NCBI RefSeq assembly: GCF_036195045.1 | Contig: NZ_CP108100.1 | Span: 2,356,001 to 2,420,000 of the forward strand | Length of the DNA: 64,000 nucleotides | Reading direction: 5' to 3' | Origin: Streptomyces sp. NBC_00236 | GTDB lineage: Bacteria > Actinomycetota > Actinomycetes > Streptomycetales > Streptomycetaceae | Program-made: the position numbers and the translations under genes | The notes under the pieces: generated by a model | What the model saw: only the letters and a program-made list of their open reading frames with translations | The model's database searches: none | What the model was told of the DNA's origin: nothing | Shown: positions 52,641-61,468 of the stretch, one piece after another | Position numbering within the stretch: position 1 is the stretch's first letter | How the letters are laid out: each line of letters starts with the position of its first letter

Positions 52641-53900
52641 TCAGATCAGGGACTCCAGCCGCACCGACGGGTCGGCCAGCGCGTCCGGGTCGACCGGCTG
52701 GTCGGCCCTGATCAGTTCCTGAACGGTCTCCGTGACGTCCCACACGTTCACGTTCATCCCGGCGAGGACCTTGTGGTCCTTCAGCCAGAACGCGATGAAC
52801 TCGCGCTTGCCCGCGTCGCCGCGGATCACGACCTGGTCGTAGCTGCCGGGCGGCGCCCAGCCCGAGTACTCGAGGCCGAGGTCGTACTGGTCGGAGAAGA
52901 AGTACGGCACGCGGTCGTAGGCGACGTCCTGGCCGAGCATGGCGCGGGCGGCGGCCGGCCCGCTGTTCAGCGCGTTGGCCCAGTGCTCCACCCGCAGTCG
53001 TGTGCCGAGCAGCGGATGGGCCACGTTGGCCACGTCCCCGGCAGCGAAGATGTGCGGGTCGCTGGTGCGCAGCGAGGCGTCCACGGCGATGCCGCCGCCC
53101 TGCTCGCGCGGGGCGATCTCCAGGCCGGCGGCCTCGGCGAGGGCGGCGCGCGGGGCGGCGCCGATCGCGGCGAGGACGTCGTGGGCGGGGTGCTCCTCGC
53201 CGTCGTCGGTGCGGACGGCGAGCACCATGCCGTCCTGGCCGACGATCTCGGTGAGACGGCCGCCGAAGTGGAAGCGGACGCCGTGGTCGCTGTGCAGGTC
53301 GGTGAAGATCTGGCCGAGCTCGGGTCCGATGACCTTGAGCAGCGGGGTCGCCTCCGGTTCGACGACGGTGACCTCGGCGCCGTATCCACGGGCCGCCGCG
53401 GCGACCTCCAGGCCGATCCAGCCGGCCCCGGCGATCACCAGATGGCCGTTGTCGCGGCCGAGCGCGGCCAGCACGTTGCGCAGCCGGTCGGCGTGGGCGA
53501 GGCGGCGAAGGTGGTGGACGCCCGCCAGGTCCGTGCCGGGGATGTCGAGGCGGCGCGGTTCGGCGCCGGTGGCCAGGAGCAGCTTGTCGTAGTGGATGAC
53601 GGTGCCGTCGCCGAGCTCCACGGAGCGGGCTTCGCGGTTGAGCGTGGTGACGGGCTGGCCGAGGTGGAGCTCGATGTCGGCCCCCGCGTACCAGGCCGTC
53701 TCGTGGACGAAGACGCTGTCGCGGTCCTCCTTCCCGCCCAGGTAGCCCTTGGAGAGCGGTGGGCGTTCGTACGGATGGTCGCGCTCATCGCCGATCAGGA
53801 TGACCCGGCCGCTGAAACCCTCCGCCCGGAGCGTCTCCGCTGCCTTCGCTCCGGCCAGTCCTCCGCCGACAATGACGAACGTCCGATGTGCGTCGACCAC
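52641..53900 (-). CDS. FAD/NAD(P)-dependent ferredoxin-reductase-like oxidoreductase
   Basis: 419 residues. The FAD fingerprint is FVIVGGGLAGAKAAETLRAE at the N-terminus, YERPPLSKGYL follows, and the NAD(P) fold is HLVIAGAGWIGLEVAAAARG near residue 150. The second FAD motif is PHIFAAGDVANV, and a reductase C-terminal domain follows. It resembles rubredoxin and ferredoxin reductases that pass electrons to P450 or Rieske partners. No partner gene is adjacent. The hyper-palindromic repeat follows its stop. Confidence 0.9.
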   Translation of the reverse strand: MVDAHRTFVIVGGGLAGAKAAETLRAEGFSGRVILIGDERDHPYERPPLSKGYLGGKEDRDSVFVHETAWYAGADIELHLGQPVTTLNREARSVELGDGTVIHYDKLLLATGAEPRRLDIPGTDLAGVHHLRRLAHADRLRNVLAALGRDNGHLVIAGAGWIGLEVAAAARGYGAEVTVVEPEATPLLKVIGPELGQIFTDLHSDHGVRFHFGGRLTEIVGQDGMVLAVRTDDGEEHPAHDVLAAIGAAPRAALAEAAGLEIAPREQGGGIAVDASLRTSDPHIFAAGDVANVAHPLLGTRLRVEHWANALNSGPAAARAMLGQDVAYDRVPYFFSDQYDLGLEYSGWAPPGSYDQVVIRGDAGKREFIAFWLKDHKVLAGMNVNVWDVTETVQELIRADQPVDPDALADPSVRLESLI

Positions 53901-54020
53901 TTGATGCCTCCTCGGTGCTTGCTGCGCGGCGCCAACTGCGAGCGTCCCGCACGCAGCGTGATGGCGAAAGGGGGTGTGACCCGATCAGGTCACGCCCAGT
54001 GGTCATGGGGCGGGCCCCGT

Positions 54021-55400
54021 TCAGGCCCGCCGTGCGGTGAGCGAGTGGTGCAGGGAGCGGGCCGAGGCGTCGGTCAGGGCGGCGATCTGGTCGACCAGGA
54101 CCCGCTTGCGGGCGCGGTCGTCGGGGGCCGCCTCGTACAGCGCCCGCAGCTGCGGCTCCAGCCCCTCGGGGGCGCGGGCGGTCAGCGCGGCGGCCAGTTC
54201 GGCGATGACGATCCGCTGGCCGGCGCGGATCTCCTCCTGCTCGGCGCGCTGCATGACGTAGCGGTCGGCGACGGCCTTGAGGACCGCGCACTCATGGCGC
54301 GCCTCACGGGGAACGACGAGTTCGGCGCCGTATCTGCCGAGGCGTCCGGTGCCGTACGCCTGCCGGGTGCCGCTCTCGGCGGCCAGGCAGAACCGGCCGA
54401 TCAGCTGGCTCGTGGCGTCCTTGAGCCGGGCCTGGGCGACGGCCGATCCGTCGTAGCCGTGCGGCCACCAGTCCTGGCCGATGAGCCGGTCGAGGGCGTC
54501 GGACAGCTCCTGCGGGTCGGTGTCCGCGGGGACGTAGCGTCCGATGGCGACGGCCCAGATCTCGCGCCGCTCCGGCTCGGCGTCGAGGCAGTTGGGGTCG
54601 ATGTGCCCGGCGTGCAGCCCGTCCTCGAAGTCGTGGACCGAGTACGCCACGTCGTCGGACCAGTCCATGACCTGGGCCTCGAAGCACTTGCGGCCTTGCG
54701 GGGCGCCCTTGCGGAACCAGTGGAAGACCGGCAGGTCGTCCTCGTACACCCCGAATTTCGGGGAGGCGGGGTCGGTGGGGTGGGCGCCTCGGGGCCAGGG
54801 GTACTTGGTGGCGGCGTCGAGGGCGGCGCGGGTGAGGTTGAGGCCCACGCTGACCAGTTCGCCGGTGCGGGTGTCGGGCACGAACCGTTTGGGTTCGAGG
54901 CGGGTCAGCAGCCTCAGGGACTGGGCGTTTCCCTCGAAGCCGCCGCAGTCGGAGGCGAAGTCGTTGAGCGCCTGTTCGCCGTTGTGCCCGAAGGGCGGGT
55001 GGCCCATGTCGTGGGAGAGGCAGGCCGTCTCGACGAGGTCGGGGTCGCAGCCGAGCGCGGCGCCGAGTTCCCGGCCGACCTGCGCGCACTCCAGCGAGTG
55101 CGTGAGCCGGGTCCGGGGGCTGGCGTCCCAGACGTGACTGCGGGTGCCCGGGGTGACGACCTGGGTCTTCCCGGCGAGCCTGCGCAGGGCCGCGGAGTGC
55201 AGGACCCGGGCGCGGTCGCGCTGGAAGGCGGTGCGGCCGGGCCGTTTGTCCGGCTCGGTGTCCCAGCGCTCGGCGTCGGCGGCGGCGTAGGGGGCCGTGC
55301 CGGGGTCCTGGGTACCGTACGCGGTGTCCGTGCCGTGCGCGTCCGTGCTGTGCGCGTTGTCCGTGCCGTACGTACCGTCGGTGCCGCCCGTGCCGTTCAT
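54021..55400 (-). CDS. dgt: Deoxyguanosinetriphosphate triphosphohydrolase-like protein
   Basis: 459 residues from the ATG at 55400. The conserved opening [20 protein letters not shown], the HD-domain metal ligands in [10 protein letters not shown] and [15 protein letters not shown], and the later [16 protein letters not shown] define the family, which hydrolyses dNTPs to nucleoside and triphosphate. Residues 2-35 are a variable repeat-like stretch of GTD and GTY units. No ribosome site is visible at this ATG; the GTG at 55424 would add eight residues. Confidence 0.93.
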   Translation of the reverse strand: MNGTGGTDGTYGTDNAHSTDAHGTDTAYGTQDPGTAPYAAADAERWDTEPDKRPGRTAFQRDRARVLHSAALRRLAGKTQVVTPGTRSHVWDASPRTRLTHSLECAQVGRELGAALGCDPDLVETACLSHDMGHPPFGHNGEQALNDFASDCGGFEGNAQSLRLLTRLEPKRFVPDTRTGELVSVGLNLTRAALDAATKYPWPRGAHPTDPASPKFGVYEDDLPVFHWFRKGAPQGRKCFEAQVMDWSDDVAYSVHDFEDGLHAGHIDPNCLDAEPERREIWAVAIGRYVPADTDPQELSDALDRLIGQDWWPHGYDGSAVAQARLKDATSQLIGRFCLAAESGTRQAYGTGRLGRYGAELVVPREARHECAVLKAVADRYVMQRAEQEEIRAGQRIVIAELAAALTARAPEGLEPQLRALYEAAPDDRARKRVLVDQIAALTDASARSLHHSLTARRA

Positions 55401-55436
55401 GGGAACGACAGTAATCGGCCGCACCGACAGGAGGGC

Positions 55437-56378
55437 TCAGGCGGAGGCCAGGAAACGTGTGTTCATCGGGGTTTCGTGCGCCGGCGCGCCGGCGGTCCGT
55501 GCCTGGTCGTAGCGGTGGAGCAGCAGCCGTGCCATGGCCGGGTGGGCTCCGAGCGGGGCGGCGGCGATCCAGGTGGCCTCCGCCGCCGCGGCCGAGGCGA
55601 AGCGTCCGGGGGCGGTGAAGTACGAGGCGACGGCGACCCTCCGGCGGCCCCGGGCGGCCAGCGCGCGCAGGGCGGCCGGGACGGTGGGCGTCGCCGCGGA
55701 GGCGTACGCGGGCAGGACGGGCACCCCGCCGAGCCGTTCGCTGAGCAGCTGCGCGGTGCGACGGGTACCGGCGGCCGACTCGGGGTCGCGCGAGCCGGCG
55801 GCGGCCAGCACCACGGCGCTGTCGCGGTTCCCGTCGTCCGAGGGGCGCCAGCCCGCCTCGGTCAGCCGGCCGTGGAGCGCCTCGACCAGCAGCGGGTGCG
55901 GGCCGAGGGGGCCGGCGGTGCGGGTGCGCAGGGCGGCGGCGCCGGCGACGGCCTCCGGGATGTCCTGCTTGACGTGGTGGCCGCGGCCCAGCAGCAGCGG
56001 CACGAGGACCGCCTCACCGGCGCCGAGGTCGTCCAGGGTCCGCGGGAGGAGGGGTTCGTTGAGCTCGATGTGGCCCAGCCGGACGTCGAGCCCCGGCCGC
56101 AGCTCCCGCACCCGGTGCAGGAGTTCCGTCACCGTCCGCAGCGCCCGCGGGTCCCGGCTGCCGTGCGCGACGGCGACCAGGGCGGGGGCTGCGGGGATCA
56201 GCGGGCTCACGTTGCTGTGCGGGGGCTGCTGCGGGGTGCGGTGCATGGGCCGTCGGGTTCCGTTCAGGGAGACGAGGCTGAGCTGGGTGCCCAGTTGTGC
56301 GGTGATACGGGTCAGCAGTTGCGCCGTACTGTCGAGGGGCGGGGACTCCTGGGGACGTTCCGGTGCCGGCTCCGTCAT
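55437..56378 (-). CDS. CbiX/SirB-type sirohydrochlorin chelatase
   Basis: 313 residues, two CbiX repeats. The first starts PALVAVAHGSRDPRALRT with the metal-binding His and has LGRGHHVKQDIP. The second repeats AVVLAAAGSRDPESAAGTR. It inserts iron or cobalt into sirohydrochlorin for siroheme or B12. Siroheme serves nitrite and sulfite reductases, fitting the nearby nitrate reductase gene. The first ~60 residues are a variable leader; an internal start near residue 45 is possible. Confidence 0.87.
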   Translation of the reverse strand: MTEPAPERPQESPPLDSTAQLLTRITAQLGTQLSLVSLNGTRRPMHRTPQQPPHSNVSPLIPAAPALVAVAHGSRDPRALRTVTELLHRVRELRPGLDVRLGHIELNEPLLPRTLDDLGAGEAVLVPLLLGRGHHVKQDIPEAVAGAAALRTRTAGPLGPHPLLVEALHGRLTEAGWRPSDDGNRDSAVVLAAAGSRDPESAAGTRRTAQLLSERLGGVPVLPAYASAATPTVPAALRALAARGRRRVAVASYFTAPGRFASAAAAEATWIAAAPLGAHPAMARLLLHRYDQARTAGAPAHETPMNTRFLASA

Positions 56379-56467
56379 GGACCGATGGTGCCGGGCGCAG
56401 GTTGCCGCCTCGTTGCGCGCCGGTGACAGCCGTTTGCCGCCACCTCACCGACGGCCCCTGTCCGCTG

Positions 56468-57298
56468 TCAGACGGCAGCCGCGGCCCGGACCTGCCCGGC
56501 GAACAGCCGCTCGATGACGTCGGCGACCCCGTCCTCCTCGTTGGTGGCGGTGTGCGTCGCCACGGCGGCCAGTACGGCCGGATGCGCGTTGGCCATGGCG
56601 TAGCCGGTACCCGCCCAGGTGAGGACGGTGAGGTCGTTGGGCATGTCGCCGAAGGCGATGACCTCGGTGGCGTCGATGCCCCGTGCGGCGCAGAGCACCT
56701 CCAGGGTTCCGGCCTTCGTGACACCGGGCGCGCTGATCTCCAGCAGTCCGCGCCCGCCCGAGTGGGTGAGCTGCACCTCGTCGCCCGCGCCCGGGCGGGC
56801 GACGGCCATCAGGGTGTCGGCGTCGAGCCGGTCCGACCAGACGAGCAGTTTGGTGACGGGGGCCTCGGTCCGCCAGAGGTCGGCGAGGGTCGGTACGGGG
56901 AGTTCGGCGCCGACGTCCTCGGACATGCGGAGCCGGTAGGCCGGTTCGTACAGCACCTGGTTGCCGGTCTCCAGGGCGAAGCCCACCTCGGGCACCGCGG
57001 CGGCGAGTGCGGTGGCGACCCGCTGCGCGGTGGTCAGGGGCAGGACGCGGGAGGAGACGACGGTGCGGGTCCCGATGTCGTACACGAGCGCCCCGTTGCT
57101 GCAGACCGCCGTGCCCACGAGGCCGGTGGACTCGGCGAGCCGGTCGACGAACCTGGGCGGCCGGGCGGTGACGATGACGAACTCCGTACCGGCGTCCTCG
57201 GCCGTGCGCAGGGCGTGCAGGGTGCGGGGTGACAGGGTGCCGTCGTTACGGAGCAGGGTGCCGTCGAGATCTGAGGCGATCAGCCGTGGAAGCAACAT
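56468..57298 (-). CDS. HAD-superfamily Cof-type phosphatase
   Basis: 276 residues. Motif I is LIASDLDGTLLRNDG with the nucleophilic Asp, motif II is VTARPP, and motif IV is VIAFGDMPNDLTVL. The C2B cap domain between them is characteristic of Cof-like phosphatases acting on sugar phosphates, nucleotides or cofactors. It is divergent from the SanA-like gene across a region with two tandem 31-bp repeats. Confidence 0.92.
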   Translation of the reverse strand: MLLPRLIASDLDGTLLRNDGTLSPRTLHALRTAEDAGTEFVIVTARPPRFVDRLAESTGLVGTAVCSNGALVYDIGTRTVVSSRVLPLTTAQRVATALAAAVPEVGFALETGNQVLYEPAYRLRMSEDVGAELPVPTLADLWRTEAPVTKLLVWSDRLDADTLMAVARPGAGDEVQLTHSGGRGLLEISAPGVTKAGTLEVLCAARGIDATEVIAFGDMPNDLTVLTWAGTGYAMANAHPAVLAAVATHTATNEEDGVADVIERLFAGQVRAAAAV

Positions 57299-57306
57299 CG
57301 GCCGAT

Positions 57307-57365
57307 GCTACCGACGGGTGCTCACGGGAGACCCGGTGCTGCCGACAGGTGCTCACGGAGAACCG
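57307..57365. repeat. Two tandem ~31-bp direct repeats
   Basis: The unit GCTRCCGACRGGTGCTCACGG recurs with a 31-base period starting at 57307 and 57338. They lie between the divergent HAD and SanA-like genes and could be regulator sites or a small tandem duplication. Confidence 0.65.
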
Positions 57366-57437
57366 TTTCGGCTGTCCGCTCGTCAAGCGGGAGAGGGACG
57401 GGCGTGAGACGACGGCACGAGACAGGTGGGGGCGGCA

Positions 57438-58154
57438 ATGCGGAGGAAGCCTTGGGGAGCGCTGCGCAGGACCGCCGCCCGGTTGCGGCCCCGGCTGCCG
57501 CGGACCCGGCGGGGGCGGCGGCTGGCCGTGCAGGGGGTGATGGCCGTCTGTGTGCTGGCGCTGGCCCCGGCCACCTGGATGCACACGGTCGCCGACGCCC
57601 GGGTCAGAACGGCGGCGGACGTGCCCGCGCAGCAGGTCGCGGTGGTGTTCGGCGCGGGGTTGTGGGACGGCAAGCCGTCCCCGTATCTCGCGAACCGGCT
57701 GCGGACCGCGGCCGGGCTGTACCGCGACAAGAAGGTGAAGGTCGTGCTGGTGACCGGTGACAACAGCCGGGTGGAGTACGACGAGCCGGACGCGATGCGT
57801 ACGTTCCTGGTCGCGCACGGGGTGCCGGACAGCAGGATCGTGAGCGACTTCGCCGGCTTCGACACCTGGGACTCGTGCGTGCGGGCCAGGAAGATCTTCG
57901 GGGTCGAGCGGGCCGTGCTGGTGAGCCAGGGGTTCCACATCCGGCGGGCGATCGCGCTGTGCCGGGCGGCGGGCATCGACGTGTACGGCGTCGGGGTCGA
58001 AGCCGTACACGATGCGACCTGGTACTACGGCGGCACACGGGAGGTGTTCGCGGCGGGAAAGGCCGCCCTGGACGCCCTGTTCGAGCCGGATCCGCACTTC
58101 CTGGGGCCCAGGGAACCGGGCGTGACCAAGGCCCTCGCTGCGGACGCACGGTGA
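57438..58154 (+). CDS. SanA/YdcF (DUF218) family membrane protein
   Basis: 238 residues from the ATG at 57438, with GGTGGGGG upstream. A very basic N-terminus leads into one membrane helix (LAVQGVMAVCVLALAPATWM). The DUF218 domain follows: VVFGAGLWDGKPSPYLANRL, VTGDNSRVEYDEPDAM and VLVSQGFHIRRAIALC. In E. coli SanA affects envelope permeability to vancomycin. The role here is probably envelope-related. Confidence 0.9.
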   Translation: MRRKPWGALRRTAARLRPRLPRTRRGRRLAVQGVMAVCVLALAPATWMHTVADARVRTAADVPAQQVAVVFGAGLWDGKPSPYLANRLRTAAGLYRDKKVKVVLVTGDNSRVEYDEPDAMRTFLVAHGVPDSRIVSDFAGFDTWDSCVRARKIFGVERAVLVSQGFHIRRAIALCRAAGIDVYGVGVEAVHDATWYYGGTREVFAAGKAALDALFEPDPHFLGPREPGVTKALAADAR

Positions 58155-58260
58155 CCGCGTCCCCACCTCACCGCCGGGTGCCGGGCGTGCTGAGGTGGGC
58201 GTACCGGCGGTGTAACCGGGAGCGGGCGCCCGTGTAACACCCGGCTCCCAGTCTGGGGGC

Positions 58261-60399
58261 ATGACCAGCACCGCGACTGCCGCCACCGCGACCCACTGCC
58301 CGTACTGCGCGCTGCAGTGCGGCATGAATCTGCGCCCGGTGGCCGGTGACACGGCCGTCGAGGTGGAGGAGCGCACCGACTTCCCCGTGAACCGGGGCGC
58401 GCTGTGCGGCAAGGGCCGGTCGGCGCCCGCCGTGCTCTCCTCCGCGGTGCGGCTGACCGGGCCGCTCGTACGCGATCCGGCGAGCGGGCAGCTGGAGCCG
58501 GCCGGCTGGGACGAGGCGCTGGCCCGTGTCGCCGAGGGGCTTCGGGGGACGCGCGCGGAGCACGGGGCCGATGCCGTGGGGGTCTTCGGCGGCGGCGGGC
58601 TCACCAACGAGAAGGCGTACGCGCTCGGGAAGTTCGCCCGGGTGGTGCTCGGCACCTCGCAGATCGACTACAACGGGCGGTTCTGCATGTCGTCGGCGGC
58701 CGCCGCGCACCAGCGGGCCTTCGGGCTCGACCGCGGGCTGCCGTTCCCGCTGGAGGACATCCCGCGCACCGGGTGCGTGATCCTCGTGGGGTCGAACCTC
58801 GCGGAGACGATGCCGCCCGCGCTGCGCTATCTGACCGAACTGCGGGAGAACGGCGGCCGGCTGATCGTCATCGATCCGCGCCGCACCAGGACCGCCGAGC
58901 AGGCGGACCTCCATCTGTCCCCCCGGCCCGGCACCGATCTGGCGCTCGCGCTCGGCATGTCGCACCTGGTGGTGGCGCAGGGGCGGGTGGACGAGGACTT
59001 CGTACGGGAGCGCACGAGCGGCTGGGACGAGGCGCGGGCCGGGGTGATGGCCCACTGGCCCGAGCTGGTGGAGCGGCTGACCGGGGTTCCGGTGCCGCAA
59101 CTGCGCGCGGCCGTCGAGATGTTCTGCGAGGCGGACAGCGGCATGGTGCTCACCGCGCGCGGGCCCGAGCAGCAGTCGAAGGGTACGGACACCGTCGGCG
59201 CCTGGATCAACTTCGCGCTGGCCACCGGGCGTGCGGGCCGGCCGCTGTCCGGCTACGGATGCCTGACCGGCCAGGGCAACGGACAGGGCGGTCGTGAACA
59301 CGGCCAGAAGGCCGACCAGTTGCCCGGCTACCGCAAGCTCACCGACCCGGCGGCGCGCCGTCATGTCGCGGGGGTGTGGGGGGTCGATCCCGACTCGCTG
59401 CCGGGGCCGGGGCGCAGTGCGTACGAGCTGCTGGACGCGCTGGGTACCGAGGTTCGGTCGCTGCTGGTGATGGGGTCGAACCCGGTGGTGTCCGCGCCGC
59501 ACGCGGGGCACGTGGAGGAGCGGCTGCGGTCGCTGGACTTCCTCGCGGTCGCCGATGTGGTGCTGTCGGAGACGGCCGCGCTGGCCGATGTGGTGCTGCC
59601 GGTGACGCAGTGGGCCGAGGAGACGGGGACCACCACGAACCTGGAGGGCAGGGTGCTGCTGCGCCGGCGTGCGGTCTCCGCGCCCGAGGGTGTCCGCAGC
59701 GATCTGGACGTGCTGCACGGGCTGGCCGGTCTCCTCGGGCACGGCAAGGGGTTTCCGGCCGACCCGGCGGAGGTGTTCGACGAGCTGCGCCGGGCTTCGG
59801 CGGGCGGCCCGGCGGACTACGCGGGCATCACGTACGAGCGGATCGCGGCCGAGGACGGGGTCTTCTGGCCGTGCCCGGACACGGAGCACCCCGGTACGCC
59901 GCGGCTGTTCCTGGACCGGTTCGCGACGGACGACGGGCGGGCCCGGTTCGTGCCGGTCACGCACCGGCCGTCCGCCGAGGAGACGGACGCGGAGTATCCG
60001 GTGGTGCTGACCACGGGCCGGGTCGTCGCCCAGTACCAGTCGGGGGCGCAGACCCGCCGGGTGGCGGAACTGAACGCCGCGGCCCCTGGCCCGTTCGTGG
60101 AGCTGCATCCGCGCCTCGCCGAGCGGATCGGGGTGGCCGAGGGCGAGCCGGTCGCGGTCACGTCACGGCGCGGGCGGGCGGTGGCACCCGCCCGGATCAC
60201 CGTGGCGATCCGGGCGGACACCGTGTTCATGCCGTTCCACTGGGCCGGTGAGGGCCGGGCCAACACGCTGACCAACCCCGCCCTGGACCCGGTGTCGAAG
60301 ATGCCGGAGTTCAAGGTGTGCGCGGTGCGGGTGGAGGCGGGTGCTGCCCCTCAGAGCGAGGTCACCGGCGCCGTCTCCGCCGACACCCAGCCCAGGTAG
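58261..60399 (+). CDS. nasA: Assimilatory nitrate reductase, molybdopterin catalytic subunit
   Basis: 712 residues. The N-terminal [4Fe-4S] site uses C13, C16, C20 and C49. Molybdopterin-binding signatures follow: YNGRFCMSSAAAAHQRAFG, the GCLTGQGNGQGGREHGQK region and MGSNPVVSAPHA; the C-terminal MolyDop_bind domain ends with HWAGEGRANTLTNPALDP. It reduces nitrate to nitrite in the cytoplasm. The 3' end overlaps the convergent cutA gene by 49 bases. No nitrite reductase gene lies within the window. Confidence 0.92.
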   Translation: MTSTATAATATHCPYCALQCGMNLRPVAGDTAVEVEERTDFPVNRGALCGKGRSAPAVLSSAVRLTGPLVRDPASGQLEPAGWDEALARVAEGLRGTRAEHGADAVGVFGGGGLTNEKAYALGKFARVVLGTSQIDYNGRFCMSSAAAAHQRAFGLDRGLPFPLEDIPRTGCVILVGSNLAETMPPALRYLTELRENGGRLIVIDPRRTRTAEQADLHLSPRPGTDLALALGMSHLVVAQGRVDEDFVRERTSGWDEARAGVMAHWPELVERLTGVPVPQLRAAVEMFCEADSGMVLTARGPEQQSKGTDTVGAWINFALATGRAGRPLSGYGCLTGQGNGQGGREHGQKADQLPGYRKLTDPAARRHVAGVWGVDPDSLPGPGRSAYELLDALGTEVRSLLVMGSNPVVSAPHAGHVEERLRSLDFLAVADVVLSETAALADVVLPVTQWAEETGTTTNLEGRVLLRRRAVSAPEGVRSDLDVLHGLAGLLGHGKGFPADPAEVFDELRRASAGGPADYAGITYERIAAEDGVFWPCPDTEHPGTPRLFLDRFATDDGRARFVPVTHRPSAEETDAEYPVVLTTGRVVAQYQSGAQTRRVAELNAAAPGPFVELHPRLAERIGVAEGEPVAVTSRRGRAVAPARITVAIRADTVFMPFHWAGEGRANTLTNPALDPVSKMPEFKVCAVRVEAGAAPQSEVTGAVSADTQPR

Positions 60400-60689
60400 C
60401 GGGCGCTGCCCCGGAGCACCGGCAGGGCGATGATCTCCGGGGTGTCGTAGTCGTGCGCCTCCTGGAGGTACGCCTCCAGTTCGTCGTACCGTTCGGCGGT
60501 CGTCTTGAAGAAGAGCTGCCACTCCTCGGTCGACTCGATGGCGTTCTGCCACCGGTAGACGGAGGTGACGGGCGCGGAGATCTGGACGCAGGCGGCGAGC
60601 CTGGCTTCCACCGCGCCCTGCGCCAGGAGCTGGGCCTTCTCCTCGCTGTCCGTCGTGGTCAGCACGGTCAGCCATGCGGGCGGTGTCAC
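60351..60689 (-). CDS. cutA: CutA1 divalent-cation tolerance protein
   Basis: 112 residues from the GTG at 60689, with GAGGAGA just upstream. Family blocks are LLAQGAVEARLAACVQI, VTSVYRWQNAIESTEEWQLF and YDTPEIIALPVLRGSARYL. CutA1 forms a stable trimer linked to copper and divalent-metal tolerance. The last 16 codons overlap the end of nasA on the other strand. Confidence 0.93.
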   Translation of the reverse strand: MTPPAWLTVLTTTDSEEKAQLLAQGAVEARLAACVQISAPVTSVYRWQNAIESTEEWQLFFKTTAERYDELEAYLQEAHDYDTPEIIALPVLRGSARYLGWVSAETAPVTSL

Positions 60690-60757
60690 GTTCGGTCTCC
60701 TCGGGTCGGCAGCGGGGTCCTGCTCCCGATTGTCGGCCGGTTGAGGGCGCCTCGCAG

Positions 60758-61381
60758 TCAGCCGCCGTACGGATGGGCGGCCCTGGCGCCCCTCAGCGCC
60801 CGTCCCCACCAGACCAGTTGGTCCAGGAGGGACTTCGCCGCCGCGTCGGGGCCGACCGGGTCGCGGTGCCTGCCCTCGTCGTCGAAGAGTGCGCCGGCGT
60901 TGTGGAAGGAGACGGTGTCGCGGATGGAGACGGCGTGCAGTTCGGCGAAGACCTGACGCAGGTGCTCGACCGCGCGCAGACCGCCGGAGACCCCGCCGTA
61001 GGAGACGAAGGCGACGGGTTTGGCCTGCCATTCGGTGAAGTGCCAGTCGATGAGGTTCTTGAGCGGGGCGGGGTAGGAGTGGTTGTACTCCGGCGTGATG
61101 ACGACGAAGGCGTCGGCGGCGGCCAGCCGGCCGGCGACCTCGGCCAGTACGGCCCGGTCCTCCGGGCCGGGACGACGGGAGAGGGCGGTCGGAAGGTCGA
61201 GTGCGGCGACGTCGAGCAGGTCGGTCTCGATGCCCGGGTGGCCGTCGGTGCGGGAGCGGAACCAGCCGGCGACGACGGGCGCGAAGCGGCCCTCGCGGTT
61301 GCTGGCGAGGATGACGGCGACCTTCAGAGGGGCGGTCTCGGGCGGAGCGGTGGCCGTGTTTCCGGCTGTGGTGAGGTCCAT
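60758..61381 (-). CDS. NADPH-dependent FMN reductase, predicted SoxR target
   Basis: 207 residues. The flavodoxin-like fold has LKVAVILASNREGRFAPVV for the FMN phosphate loop, ITPEYNHSYPAPLKNLIDW and VSYGGVSGGLRAVEHLR. These enzymes reduce FMN or quinones with NAD(P)H. The ATG at 61381 is chosen because a SoxR-type promoter ends six bases before it and no ribosome site exists, so translation is probably leaderless. A homologous FMN reductase gene is a known SoxR target in S. coelicolor. Confidence 0.9.
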   Translation of the reverse strand: MDLTTAGNTATAPPETAPLKVAVILASNREGRFAPVVAGWFRSRTDGHPGIETDLLDVAALDLPTALSRRPGPEDRAVLAEVAGRLAAADAFVVITPEYNHSYPAPLKNLIDWHFTEWQAKPVAFVSYGGVSGGLRAVEHLRQVFAELHAVSIRDTVSFHNAGALFDDEGRHRDPVGPDAAAKSLLDQLVWWGRALRGARAAHPYGG

Positions 61382-61396
61382 GCCAAGAGGTTCGTA

Positions 61397-61414
61397 CGTC
61401 AACCATGGTTGAGG
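61397..61414 (-). promoter_or_regulatory. SoxR-type box in a 19-bp-spacer promoter
   Basis: On the minus strand CCTCAACCATGGTTGACG differs from the CCTCAA-N6-TTGAGG dyad in one arm position, and its inner 14 bases are perfectly palindromic. The -35 is TTGACC (61413-61418) and the -10 GAACCT (61388-61393), 19 bases apart as in MerR-family promoters. Confidence 0.75.
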
Positions 61415-61468
61415 TCAAGCGGTCGCTGCCGGCCCGTCCGCCGCACGTGTCGGCATACGGTGGAGGGC

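Noticed and set aside
52602..56426. 1274-codon open frame on the plus strand
   Set aside because: It spans the antisense of three clearly conserved genes (ferredoxin-reductase-like, dgt, cbiX) and has no recognisable content.
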